DNA from: Epsilonproteobacteria bacterium UBA6211
Lineage (GTDB): Bacteria; Campylobacterota; Campylobacteria; Campylobacterales; Arcobacteraceae
NCBI GenBank assembly: GCA_002421845.1
Contig: DISL01000041.1
Location: 12,186 to 39,963 of the forward strand
Length of the DNA: 27,778 nt
Direction of reading: 5' to 3'
Part shown: positions 9,356-17,620 of the stretch, piece after piece
Layout of the letters: each line of letters opens with the position of its first letter
Position numbering within the stretch: the first letter of the stretch is position 1
Notes under the pieces: generated by a model
Databases searched by the model: none
Told to the model about the DNA's origin: nothing
The model's input: only the letters and a program-made list of their open reading frames with translations
Made by a program: the position numbers and the translations under genes

Positions 9356-11492
9356 TTAATTGTTTCAATACATTATCTTTTTCACCGTCAAGGAAAACTT
9401 TTGATTTATGCATCACTATCACTCTATCGCAAAGCTCTAACATAGATAACTTTTGAGTAATTAGCAAAAATGTTTTATCGGCTATTTCAGGCTTTAATCT
9501 ATTCAAGATAATATTCTCACTACCTTGATCCATAGCATTTGTAGGTTCATCCATCAATATCACGGAACTATCTTGTAACAATGCCCTTGCTATCCCTACA
9601 CTTTGCTTTTGCCCGCCTGAAAGTCCTGTTCCTCTTTCTCCTACAAGCATATCATATCCCCTAGGATGAGCATGAATAAAATCATCTGCACCGCTTATAT
9701 AAGAAGCTTTTATAATATCTTCGTCATGAGGATGTCTATCGGAAGATATTATATTTTCTTTAATTGTCCCCATAAATAAATTTACTTCTTGGGGTACATA
9801 TCCCATAAAACGTCTTAAATCTGCAGGGTCGATTTGCGAAATATCAATATCATCTATAAGTATGCTACCGTTTGTAGGTTCATAAAGTTTCAAAATCAAT
9901 TTTGCTATCGTCGATTTTCCGGAGCCTATTTTCCCTATAAATCCTACCTTTTCTCCAGGATTAATCACAAAACTAACATTTTGCAAAGCAGGAATATCTG
10001 CATTTGGGTAAGTAAAACTTACATCTTTGAACTCTATTTTTCCTACCATATTAGGTCTAGTGAGGAATTGCTTCGCACTCGGTCGTTCTACCGGTTTTGT
10101 AATAATTGAGTTTAATACGTCATAAGAATTTTTTGCATCTGAATAATTTGTTATCAAAGCAGCAGCCTGTCCCATAGGTGCTACAGTTCTTGATGTAAGA
10201 ATCACGACGGCTATTAAACCACCCATTGTAAGTTCAAACTTTTGTATCAGAAATACACCTACTACTACTACAAAAACCGTATTTAGTTGAATTAATAAAT
10301 TCGTAATATTAGGAATCAAGGACGATAACATTCTAGTTTTTAGGTTTTTATGTGCTATTTCTCCTACGGCTTCTTCCCAATTCCATTGAATTTTACCGTT
10401 CATTCTCATTGTTTTTATTGTTTCTATATTATTCAAAGCTTCTATCAAAATGCCGTTTTTCTTAGCACTCACTTCATGGGTACTTTCAATAACCTCTTTC
10501 AAAGGTTTACTTATAAAATATGCAAACCAAAAAATTAAAGCCATCGTCAATAATGGAACAAAAACAATAACTCCACCTATATAATATATAACTATTAAGA
10601 ATATAATTGCAAACGGAAAATCTATAACAACGGTCATAGTAGCATTGGTTAAGAAATTCCTAACAGCCTCAAAATCTTTAAGATTACTTGCAAAAGAACC
10701 GACTGATTTTGGATGTTCGCTAAGTTTTAGATCTAGTACCTTTTCAAAAATAATAGACGACATAATAACATCACTTTTTTTACCTGCTAGTTCTAGCATA
10801 TATGCCCTAATATATTTCAAGAATGAATCCAAAAGATATATTAAAATAACACCTATCGTAAATACCAAAAGGGTTTCTTGGGCATTATTAGGTATTACTC
10901 TATCGTACACACTCATGGTAAAAAGAGGTGTTGCCAAAACAAATAAATTTATAAGTAAAGAAGCTACTAATACATCTCTATAAATATTCTTTGATAGTTC
11001 TAAAGTAGAAAAAAACCAATGTTTATGGTCAAATTGCAGATTTCTAGCACTTTTATTACCGTATTCATACTCTTTTTTTAGCATAAATGCAAAGCCCAAA
11101 TACTCTTTTTCTAACTCTTCTACACTAACTGTGCTTATTGAACCGTCACCCTCAGGGAAAACTACCGTAGCTTCAGTTTTATCATCATTAAAACTTTCCA
11201 AAATACAAGTATTATTGTTGCTAAGAATTAAAATAATCGGTAACTGTAACGACAGAAAATCAGTTATTTCCCTTTCTATAAGGGTAGATTTAAGCCCTGC
11301 CCTACTAGCAGCCCTTGAAAATAACGACTTTGGATGTTTTATTGAGAATAATTCTATTTCACCTTGATTACTAGCCACAGGAAGCCCAGCTATAAGGGCT
11401 TCATGGGTAAAGGGTTTGTTATATAATTTCGTATATAAAACAAGTGCGTCCAATAACGAATCTTGCTTTATTTTCTGAGTTCTTTCACTCAT
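9348..11492 (-). CDS. Type I secretion ABC exporter (LapB/LssB type) with C39-like domain
   Basis: 714 residues. The N-terminal ~140 residues are a C39-peptidase-like domain with Ala16 where the catalytic Cys would fall (LLDAL), so it should bind substrate without cleaving it. Six membrane helices lie at about 165-450. The nucleotide-binding domain has Walker A GKIGSGKST (520-528), signature LSGGQ (624-628) and Walker B ILMDEP with Glu649. The H-loop reads LLITQKLS, so Gln680 replaces the usual switch His, and the codon is CAA. It should export the adhesin two genes downstream with the HlyD adaptor and TolC partner. The start has an AAAGG site overlapping the end of the upstream OmpA gene, 11 bp away. 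A non-cleaving C39-like domain is normal for exporters of large RTX-type adhesins. Confidence 0.93.
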   Translation of the reverse strand: MSERTQKIKQDSLLDALVLYTKLYNKPFTHEALIAGLPVASNQGEIELFSIKHPKSLFSRAASRAGLKSTLIEREITDFLSLQLPIILILSNNNTCILESFNDDKTEATVVFPEGDGSISTVSVEELEKEYLGFAFMLKKEYEYGNKSARNLQFDHKHWFFSTLELSKNIYRDVLVASLLINLFVLATPLFTMSVYDRVIPNNAQETLLVFTIGVILIYLLDSFLKYIRAYMLELAGKKSDVIMSSIIFEKVLDLKLSEHPKSVGSFASNLKDFEAVRNFLTNATMTVVIDFPFAIIFLIVIYYIGGVIVFVPLLTMALIFWFAYFISKPLKEVIESTHEVSAKKNGILIEALNNIETIKTMRMNGKIQWNWEEAVGEIAHKNLKTRMLSSLIPNITNLLIQLNTVFVVVVGVFLIQKFELTMGGLIAVVILTSRTVAPMGQAAALITNYSDAKNSYDVLNSIITKPVERPSAKQFLTRPNMVGKIEFKDVSFTYPNADIPALQNVSFVINPGEKVGFIGKIGSGKSTIAKLILKLYEPTNGSILIDDIDISQIDPADLRRFMGYVPQEVNLFMGTIKENIISSDRHPHDEDIIKASYISGADDFIHAHPRGYDMLVGERGTGLSGGQKQSVGIARALLQDSSVILMDEPTNAMDQGSENIILNRLKPEIADKTFLLITQKLSMLELCDRVIVMHKSKVFLDGEKDNVLKQLNG

Positions 11493-11503
11493 AAAAAACC
11501 TTT

Positions 11504-12583
11504 CTATTCAGAAATAGTTACTTCTATTCTTCTATTTTCTTTTTTGCCTTCTTCCGTATCATTTGAAGATATCGGTTCTAATTCGCCTTTACCTTCAGTC
11601 GATAATCTAGTAGATTCAATACCGTTATCGATAAGGAATTGTTTGATAGAATCAGCTCTTTTTTGGGACAATACAAGATTTGCCGATTCTTTGCCTACAT
11701 TATCCGTATGCCCTATAATATTAGCCTTATATGTAGGATACGTTTGTAAAAACTCTTTAAATTCGACTATATCATCCATATAATCTTGTAATATTTCATA
11801 AGATGCAGTTTTAAAATTAACTTTTAATGTTTTGACAAGGGTACATCCCTCTTCATTTACTTTTACCCCTTTTGGTGTATTAGGGCATTTATCTTTATAA
11901 TCATATACTCCGTCACCGTCACTGTCCAAACAACAACCGTTTTTATCGACTATTGCACCCTTAGGAGAATTAGGACATTTGTCCATACCGTCTAAAACTC
12001 CGTCATTATCACTATCTTTATCAGGTTGTTTTACAAGATATATAGCTACCATCACACGGTTATTCAACTCTCTTGAAGAGCAACTTTCTTGACTAAAAGC
12101 TCTATCTTCTCCACCTCTGTTCTCAACAACTAACAAACTTTGGTCTATACCGTCGTTAGTAAGTTTAGAAGCTATAGAATTTGCATAATCCAAACTTTGT
12201 TTATCACTCTCTTCCGTGCTTAACTTAGGTCTAAAAAGGTTTTGTATACGGTTTGCATAAGTATCCGAATCAATACTATTTTCACTTAAATCATCTGTTG
12301 TTTGACTTGTATGTCCGATAACAGATATTTTCAACTCTTTAGAGTCTTTTTGATATTGTTTGATAGTTTTAACTATTTCACTATAAAGCTCATTAGATTT
12401 TGAAGACAATACGCCGTCTTCAAAATTCAACATATCAAAACGTATAATCTTTTCAAACTTACCGTACATAAATAAACTTTTTTCTGTAGAGTTTGTCTGA
12501 TTAATCGCATCATAACTATAATCATAAGTACTACTTGCCACTAAAGAAGTCGCAATTAATGTAGGAATAATTAATCTTTTCAT
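11504..12583 (-). CDS. OmpA-family protein with two OmpA domains flanking thrombospondin type 3 repeats
   Basis: 359 residues with a signal peptide (about 1-18). Residues 44-183 form a degenerate OmpA-like domain, with GHTS in place of GHTD and a terminal NNRVMVAIYL. Residues 188-248 are two thrombospondin type 3 repeats (D-x-D-x-D-G acidic loops, Cys203/Cys217 and Cys233/Cys247). Residues 250-358 are a canonical OmpA peptidoglycan-binding domain with GHTDNVG (291-297) and NRRIEV (350-355). There is no transmembrane beta-barrel, so it is probably periplasmic or bound to the outer membrane through partners. The gene follows tolC by 1 bp, with the AAGG ribosome site inside the tolC end, and precedes the exporter by 11 bp. 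It probably ties the secretion channel or retained adhesin to peptidoglycan; that job is inference. Confidence 0.9.
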   Translation of the reverse strand: MKRLIIPTLIATSLVASSTYDYSYDAINQTNSTEKSLFMYGKFEKIIRFDMLNFEDGVLSSKSNELYSEIVKTIKQYQKDSKELKISVIGHTSQTTDDLSENSIDSDTYANRIQNLFRPKLSTEESDKQSLDYANSIASKLTNDGIDQSLLVVENRGGEDRAFSQESCSSRELNNRVMVAIYLVKQPDKDSDNDGVLDGMDKCPNSPKGAIVDKNGCCLDSDGDGVYDYKDKCPNTPKGVKVNEEGCTLVKTLKVNFKTASYEILQDYMDDIVEFKEFLQTYPTYKANIIGHTDNVGKESANLVLSQKRADSIKQFLIDNGIESTRLSTEGKGELEPISSNDTEEGKKENRRIEVTISE

Positions 12584-12584
12584 G

Positions 12585-14141
12585 TTAGTTACCTTCTTTT
12601 TTTGTATTTAGTGTTGTTTTTGAGTTTAACGTTTTTACCGCTTGAATACTATTCATATCATCTTGTTGGCACCCATGAGGCATAATACTTTTATTAGGTA
12701 AAGAGTTATTGCATAAATCAACGGAATCAGGAATTTTATCACCGTCCACATCATAATTGATTGGTAACGTATCTTCGATAAAATGTGCTTTCTTACCTGT
12801 ATTTATATTGACATTATTTGTAAGGAAACTATCATTGTTTGTAAGCTTTTGTACGAGAAGTCCCATTGCGTCAAGTATTCTATAATGTGCAAATAAATAC
12901 TCATAGTCTGCTTGTATAATTTCTATTTTTGCATTAATAACATCACCTTGAGCAGATAATAGGTCAAGTAATGTTCTTCTTCCCATGTCATACTCTTCTT
13001 TATATAATTCCAAAGTTTTTTCTGCAAAACCTTTGTATTCTTTCAAATCTTTTAATTGTAATTGTATCATTTCATAAGCATTCCATGAAAAATCCAAAGA
13101 CTCTATAACTTGTCTTTGTAAGTCTCTTTGTATCTCTACTTCTTGATGTATAGTACTTAAATGTTTTTGTACGTCTGCACTATCTGCTCCACCTTTGTAT
13201 AGATTAAAAGTCATAATCAATCTTGCTTTCAATCTATCATCGGGCTGATCAAATCCATTATTTAATTTGCTTACATCGTTGTAATGTTGAGACAGTTCAA
13301 AATCAATTTTTGGATAGTATTCTTTCTTTCTTTGTTTATGTAAAGCTTGAGCACCCTCTATATTATAATGACTAACCATTATAGATGGATTGTTTTTAAT
13401 AGCAATCATTGCTGCTCTTTCTATGCTTTCAGGCATCTGCATATCTATCACGGGTTTCGTCATATTTTCAATCTCAGGTAATCGCCCAAGTATTCTACGA
13501 TAAGCCTTCTCAGCATCTAAAGTATTGTGTTTTTGTACAGTTAAATTTGAATTTGCCAAAGATAAAGCAGATTTAATTTTTTGTACTTCAGAATCCGTGG
13601 TGTATCCGCCTTCATATAAAATATTTACCTTATCATATAAAGACTCTATTATTTGAACATTCTCCAATGATACTTGTAAAAGTTCATATGCCCTTAACAC
13701 ATTCAAGTAAGCATTTGTCATTTTAAATGTCATATCATTTGCTGTTTCTATATAATGATAACCCGCAGCAAGTATTCTAGCTTCTTGATAATCAACTTTA
13801 TGCATAGTTCCAAAACCATCAAAGATATTTTGAGTCAATGTAAGAGCAGTTTCATAGTTTCTATAATCTATATCCGCAACTCTATTTTTCTTTAACTCAC
13901 CTGCGTCGTTATATCCAGTCATTGCTTTTAAATCCAATCTTGGATAATACTCAGATTCTGCTATTTTCAAATCTTGTTGAGTCGTTCTATAGTTTTTTAG
14001 TCTTTCAACCACCACTGGATTAGTATTTAATACTTCCCCTACACTCTCTTGAAGGGTCAAAGCACTTACATTTGTACTAAACAACCCTAAACTACTCGCC
14101 GCAACTATGCTAAGCAAACGTTTTTTTGCATTAAATTCCAT
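12585..14141 (-). CDS. TolC-family outer-membrane channel with C-terminal thrombospondin type 3 repeat
   Basis: 518 residues. A signal peptide (about 1-27, ending VSA) is followed by two outer-membrane-efflux-protein repeats (about 30-225 and 235-432), including the typical YNDAGEL, NPSIMVSHYN and RRTLLDLLSAQGDV segments. After the TolC fold, residues ~464-491 form one thrombospondin type 3-like repeat (DVDGDKIPDSVDLC, with Cys477 and Cys491), then a Thr/Lys-rich tail to 518. The channel receives the adhesin from the ABC/HlyD pair and, by analogy with LapE, would hold its retention module. It is the first gene of the cluster. An AGAGG site (14151-14155) precedes the ATG by 9 nt. The calcium-binding tail should face the periplasm. 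Confidence 0.92.
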   Translation of the reverse strand: MEFNAKKRLLSIVAASSLGLFSTNVSALTLQESVGEVLNTNPVVVERLKNYRTTQQDLKIAESEYYPRLDLKAMTGYNDAGELKKNRVADIDYRNYETALTLTQNIFDGFGTMHKVDYQEARILAAGYHYIETANDMTFKMTNAYLNVLRAYELLQVSLENVQIIESLYDKVNILYEGGYTTDSEVQKIKSALSLANSNLTVQKHNTLDAEKAYRRILGRLPEIENMTKPVIDMQMPESIERAAMIAIKNNPSIMVSHYNIEGAQALHKQRKKEYYPKIDFELSQHYNDVSKLNNGFDQPDDRLKARLIMTFNLYKGGADSADVQKHLSTIHQEVEIQRDLQRQVIESLDFSWNAYEMIQLQLKDLKEYKGFAEKTLELYKEEYDMGRRTLLDLLSAQGDVINAKIEIIQADYEYLFAHYRILDAMGLLVQKLTNNDSFLTNNVNINTGKKAHFIEDTLPINYDVDGDKIPDSVDLCNNSLPNKSIMPHGCQQDDMNSIQAVKTLNSKTTLNTKKEGN

Positions 14142-14174
14142 GTTTGTCTACCTCTTAATAAAAAATATTGAGGC

Positions 14175-14207
14175 ATTTTATAGAATAGAAGTATCATAAA
14201 AGTATCA
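14175..14207 (-). promoter_or_regulatory. Candidate promoter of the secretion cluster with tandem TGATACTT repeats
   Basis: On the minus strand, TATAAAAT (14182-14175) fits a -10 element about 35 bp upstream of the tolC ATG. Immediately upstream the octamer TGATACTT occurs twice (14207-14200 and 14196-14189), offset by exactly 11 bp, one helical turn, and covering the expected -35 region. This looks like an operator or activator site. The remainder of the 153-bp gap (14208-14294) is AT-rich with no terminator hairpin that I could see. Confidence 0.4.
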
Positions 14208-14294
14208 GAAATAATAAAAATAGCAATAAATTACACATTTATTAAAATTAGTTTAGATTTTACGTAATTGTAAGGAGATAATTAGTAGATTTAT

Positions 14295-14924
14295 TTAATT
14301 CGTTCTTTTCCTTGCAATCAATGCCACTATAATAAGTACAACCAAAATCCCCCAAGAAGCATATTGGTTTATATTATTCAAGAACGTTATGATTTCATTT
14401 AGGAAGAATGCCCATAGAGTAGTAGCCAAAAATGTACTTGATAAAACTATCAATATATTTCTTATGTGGCTTATACCTATAATAAATCCTATAATAGCAC
14501 CAACAACAGGTCCACTCATAAAAAGGGGCATAAAAACAAAAAAGAATATCCCGTATGTTCCGTATTTATCAAATTTATCGTGATGTTTAGCTACAAAAGC
14601 TTTAACGACCTCAAAAAAATGTTCTAATCTTTTGAATTTGACCGCATTTTGCCAACTAAGTACAAAAAGTGAATAAACTATCAGAACAAGCAATACTTCA
14701 AAATAGAGATTAATAAATAATACAGTATAAAAATCCAATCCACTTGAAAAACCAAAAGACAAGCCACCCATTCTGCCCACTATCAAATTTGTAATAGCGG
14801 TACCTAGAAGTTTACTTGATAATTCCATATCAAATAATCCAATAACACCCAAACTAACAAGTAACAATATAAGCAAAAAAATACCGCTAAATAAAAATCT
14901 TGTTTCTATTTTATTCAAGTCCAT
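14295..14924 (-). CDS. Small multidrug-export family membrane protein (COG2426 type)
   Basis: 209 residues with about five hydrophobic segments (roughly 8-32, 62-90, 122-150, 153-175, 186-204). The segment PLFMSGPVVGAIIGFIIGI is the characteristic small-residue motif of the so-called small multidrug export protein family. That family is distantly DedA-like and has no firmly established substrate, so the family name should not be read as a proven efflux function. The ATG at 14924 has an AAGG site 9 nt upstream on the minus strand. The gene is divergent from sixA with only 36 bp between the start codons. It lies upstream of the adhesin cluster on the same strand but is separated from it by a 153-bp gap with its own promoter-like sequence. 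Confidence 0.75.
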   Translation of the reverse strand: MDLNKIETRFLFSGIFLLILLLVSLGVIGLFDMELSSKLLGTAITNLIVGRMGGLSFGFSSGLDFYTVLFINLYFEVLLVLIVYSLFVLSWQNAVKFKRLEHFFEVVKAFVAKHHDKFDKYGTYGIFFFVFMPLFMSGPVVGAIIGFIIGISHIRNILIVLSSTFLATTLWAFFLNEIITFLNNINQYASWGILVVLIIVALIARKRTN

Positions 14925-14925
14925 A

Positions 14926-14960
14926 TTATCAACCTTCTAAAAATATGGTACAATTATACT
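14926..14960. promoter_or_regulatory. Overlapping divergent promoters of the export-family gene and sixA
   Basis: The 36-bp divergent gap must hold two promoters. On the plus strand TTATCA (14926-14931), 17 bp, TACAAT (14949-14954) would start RNA near 14961, the A of the sixA ATG. On the minus strand TATAAT (14959-14954) is a consensus -10 for the opposite gene. The two -10 elements touch, so both promoters cannot easily be occupied at once. Confidence 0.5.
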
Positions 14961-15458
14961 ATGAAAAAGCTATATTTAATAAGACACTCCAAATCAAGTT
15001 GGGATAACCCTGACTTAGATGACTTTGACAGACCTCTAAATAGTAGAGGTAAAAAAGATAGGTATCTAATGGCAAACTTCTTAAAAGAGCATGGTATTTA
15101 CCCTGATTTTGTTCTTTGTAGTCCATCCCTTAGAACTAAAAAGAGTCTAAAAGCTTATCAAGAAATCCTAGATATAAAAGATAAAAATATAGTTTTTAGT
15201 GACGATTTATACGAAAGTTCTGCAAGAAAACTATTAAATGTTTTGCATACAACTCACAGTATGTATGATAATGTGTTCTTAATTTCGCACAATCCTAGTC
15301 TAAATGAATTAGTCGATTATCTATTAAATGGTTTTGAAGAAAACATACCTACTAGCGGTATAGTAGGTATCAATGTGGATATATCAGATTGGAGTATGAT
15401 TGATAATACAAATTGTAGTTTGTATTTATTTACATATCCAAAGCAAATTAATAGTTAG
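14961..15458 (+). CDS. sixA: SixA-like histidine phosphatase
   Basis: 165 residues, the usual length for the SixA branch of the histidine phosphatase superfamily. The catalytic motif is LIRHSKSSW with Arg8 and His9; Arg58 (SPSLRT), Glu85 and His110 (SHNP) complete the expected active site. SixA in E. coli dephosphorylates phosphohistidine on phosphotransfer proteins; in Campylobacterota the substrate is unknown, so only the phosphatase fold and chemistry are secure. No Shine-Dalgarno sequence precedes the ATG, and the only plausible promoter places the transcript start at or next to the ATG, so translation may be leaderless. The 3' end overlaps the convergent ychJ-like gene by 4 bp. Confidence 0.85.
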   Translation: MKKLYLIRHSKSSWDNPDLDDFDRPLNSRGKKDRYLMANFLKEHGIYPDFVLCSPSLRTKKSLKAYQEILDIKDKNIVFSDDLYESSARKLLNVLHTTHSMYDNVFLISHNPSLNELVDYLLNGFEENIPTSGIVGINVDISDWSMIDNTNCSLYLFTYPKQINS

Positions 15459-15871
15459 TTATTTATAAACTCTCCATCTATATAGAGCCATCTACCGTCC
15501 ACTTTAAGGAATCTACTCTTTTCCGTGAAAAACGTATAAGTACCATCTAATTTCATATTTACCCTAAAAGTCACGTAAGCCTCTTCTTCACCGTCTATAA
15601 AATCAAATACCTCGAGTCTTACAAAATCTGTTTCATCACTAAAAGATTTTATATCACGTTTCCACTCTACTAAATCGGTTTTATACTCTTTATTATCAGG
15701 ATGTGTTGTTTTGATTATATAATTCACATCGCCAACTACATAAGCACTATATCTTGATTTCATAAGGGAGAGTGCATTTTTTGGATTTGAACCCTTGTGA
15801 AATATCCCACAACAGTTTTTATATTTTTCACCGCTTCCGCACGGACATTTTGAATTGATAGAAAATTTCAT
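15455..15871 (-). CDS. YchJ-like SEC-C zinc-motif protein
   Basis: 138 residues. The N-terminus carries the SEC-C zinc-binding motif CPCGSGEKYKNCCG (residues 9-22, Cys9, Cys11, Cys20, Cys21). The rest matches the NTF2-like YchJ middle domain, with LMKSRYSAYVVGDVNYIIKT (36-55) and a C-terminal WLYIDGEF. E. coli YchJ (about 152 residues) also has a C-terminal SEC-C motif; this protein keeps only the N-terminal one. The function of YchJ is not established. The start overlaps the mscS stop by 1 bp (TAATG), which implies translational coupling with the upstream gene. Its stop codon overlaps that of convergent sixA. Confidence 0.85.
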   Translation of the reverse strand: MKFSINSKCPCGSGEKYKNCCGIFHKGSNPKNALSLMKSRYSAYVVGDVNYIIKTTHPDNKEYKTDLVEWKRDIKSFSDETDFVRLEVFDFIDGEEEAYVTFRVNMKLDGTYTFFTEKSRFLKVDGRWLYIDGEFINN

Positions 15872-16668
15872 TAGTCTTTTTGCCTATAATAAACATCCAT
15901 TTGAGGGAAAGGTATAGATATTCCTTTCTCATCAAACGTAAGCTTTACCTTTTCTATAGTATCAAATCTAAAGTTCCAATAATCATCTGTTTTTACCCAA
16001 GCACGAACCGTGAAATCTACACTTGAATTGCCCAGTTCACTAACTGCTACCAAAGGAATTGGGTCTTTTAACACTCTAGCGTCGGCGTCGATAATATCTT
16101 TTAATGTTTGTTTTACTAGCTTTATATCATCACCGTAACTAACACCAAAAACAAAATCACATCTTCTGGTATCTTCACCCGTAAAATTTACTATATTATC
16201 ACTTGTGATTTTTGAATTTGGTATAATTACTACTTTATTATCCGTAGTCTTCATTATAGTATGGAAAATTGATATTTCTTGCACTATACCCATTTCTCCC
16301 GCTGTTTGAACAAAATCTCCAACTTTGAATGGGCGAAACAATATTATCATAATACCTGAACCCACATTTGATAAAGAGTCTTTAAAAGCCAAACCTACAG
16401 CCAAACCTGCTGCTCCTAATATGGCTACAAAAGATGTTGTTTCTATACCTAGTTGTGAAAGTGCAGCTAATACTATAGCAATCAAAGCTATAGCATACAA
16501 TACATTATCTAAGAATTTAACCAAAGTTATATCAACCTTAGCTTTTTCCATAATCTTCACAAGCATATCAACAGCAAACCTAGCAAATCTCTTACCTATG
16601 AAGAAAATTGCCAAAGCAACAACTATTTTGATACTATAAACCCAAATCAAACTCCCAATAGCTTCCAT
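15871..16668 (-). CDS. mscS: Small-conductance mechanosensitive channel, MscS family
   Basis: 265 residues, close to E. coli MscS (286). Three membrane helices are visible: about 5-33, 55-75 and the pore-lining helix 78-115, rich in the Gly/Ala spacing of TM3 (ILGAAGLAVGLAFKDSLSNV). After it come the Sm-like beta domain (FRPFKVGDFVQ... to about 160) and the C-terminal alpha/beta domain ending in FPQMDVYY. It should form a heptameric channel in the inner membrane that opens under hypo-osmotic tension. The ATG at 16668 has an AAAGGG site on the minus strand. It is transcribed with the ychJ-like gene and is divergent from the binding-protein gene. Confidence 0.93.
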   Translation of the reverse strand: MEAIGSLIWVYSIKIVVALAIFFIGKRFARFAVDMLVKIMEKAKVDITLVKFLDNVLYAIALIAIVLAALSQLGIETTSFVAILGAAGLAVGLAFKDSLSNVGSGIMIILFRPFKVGDFVQTAGEMGIVQEISIFHTIMKTTDNKVVIIPNSKITSDNIVNFTGEDTRRCDFVFGVSYGDDIKLVKQTLKDIIDADARVLKDPIPLVAVSELGNSSVDFTVRAWVKTDDYWNFRFDTIEKVKLTFDEKGISIPFPQMDVYYRQKD

Positions 16669-16856
16669 ATCTAACCCTTTGTTCTATATGCGATATTGTA
16701 CCATATCCTCTATTTACTTTTATTATATTGTACCCATAATAAACAAAATAACTAATAACTAAAACTTTATATGCAATATAAGATTATTTTTATTTGTATT
16801 TAGGTATTATTAAGTAAACTCATTCGTAATTACAAAATTATAAGGTTTATTCCCAT
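16669..16856. promoter_or_regulatory. Divergent AT-rich intergenic region between mscS and the binding-protein gene
   Basis: This 188-bp gap must carry promoters in both directions. A minus-strand ACAATATAAT (16730-16721) is a plausible -10 for mscS. For the plus-strand gene I see only AT-rich candidates and a weak AAGG (16842-16845) 11 nt before the ATG. No operator-like dyad stood out. Confidence 0.35.
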
Positions 16857-17609
16857 ATGAAATTACTAACTTTTCTAATCTTGTTATTTTATTCAACTTT
16901 TACTCTCTCCAAAGAACTCAATATAGGGGTAGAGTCCGGTTATCCTCCTTTTAGCTCAAAAGATATAAATGGTAATTTGTATGGATTTGATATAGATATA
17001 GCATATACGATATGTCAAGAGATGGGAATAAAATGTATTTTTAAAGAGATGGATTTTAATGAGTTACTACCTGCTATGATTGATGGAAAAATTGATTTGA
17101 TAGTCGCTAGTATGGCTAAAACTAAAGAGAGGGAAGAAAAAATTGATTTTTCTATAGCATACTATCGAGCAAAACCCGTAGTTATAGGTAAAATGGGTAC
17201 TTTCTACAGCGGTAAGAATTTTTTTATAAATAAAACAATAGCTATTCAAGGTGGTACCATTCAAGAAACTTATGCAAAAAATCTCTCTGCCAATAATACA
17301 AAAGTCATTTCAACAAGTACTTTTGATGAATCTGTAAACTTACTTGTTGAAGGAAAAGTTGATGCGGTCTTTGGAGATACACTCAGTGCATTCTTTTTTC
17401 TTACCGAAAATGGTAACGGTGATAAGTTTGAAATAATAGGCAACTTACCAGATATTCCAAATTCTCCCGATGTTAGCTATGCCTATATCGGCATTCAAAA
17501 GAATAATAAAGAGTTACAAAGAAAAGTAAATGATATTATTCAAAGAATTCATCAAAACGGTACTCTAGGTAAAATGAGTAGAAAATATTTCCCTTTTGAA
17601 ATATACTAA
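16857..17609 (+). CDS. Periplasmic solute-binding protein, family 3 (amino-acid type)
   Basis: 250 residues with a signal peptide (about 1-18, then KELNIGVESGYPPFS). The body is a typical SBP family 3 protein, with YPPFSSKDINGNLYGFDIDIA near the start, the SMAKTKEREEKIDFS hinge segment (about 85-99) and the GKVDAVFGD segment (about 167-175). Such proteins bind amino acids or related small ligands. No ABC permease or ATPase gene is nearby. Instead, 11 bp downstream, there is a membrane diguanylate cyclase, which suggests a sensory rather than transport role, as for NspS with MbaA in Vibrio cholerae. The ligand cannot be read from the sequence. Confidence 0.88.
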   Translation: MKLLTFLILLFYSTFTLSKELNIGVESGYPPFSSKDINGNLYGFDIDIAYTICQEMGIKCIFKEMDFNELLPAMIDGKIDLIVASMAKTKEREEKIDFSIAYYRAKPVVIGKMGTFYSGKNFFINKTIAIQGGTIQETYAKNLSANNTKVISTSTFDESVNLLVEGKVDAVFGDTLSAFFFLTENGNGDKFEIIGNLPDIPNSPDVSYAYIGIQKNNKELQRKVNDIIQRIHQNGTLGKMSRKYFPFEIY

Positions 17610-17620
17610 AAGAGCTAAAT

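Noticed and set aside
11463..11783. Plus-strand 106-codon frame opposite the OmpA gene
   Set aside because: Fully antisense to well-supported OmpA coding sequence, no ribosome site.
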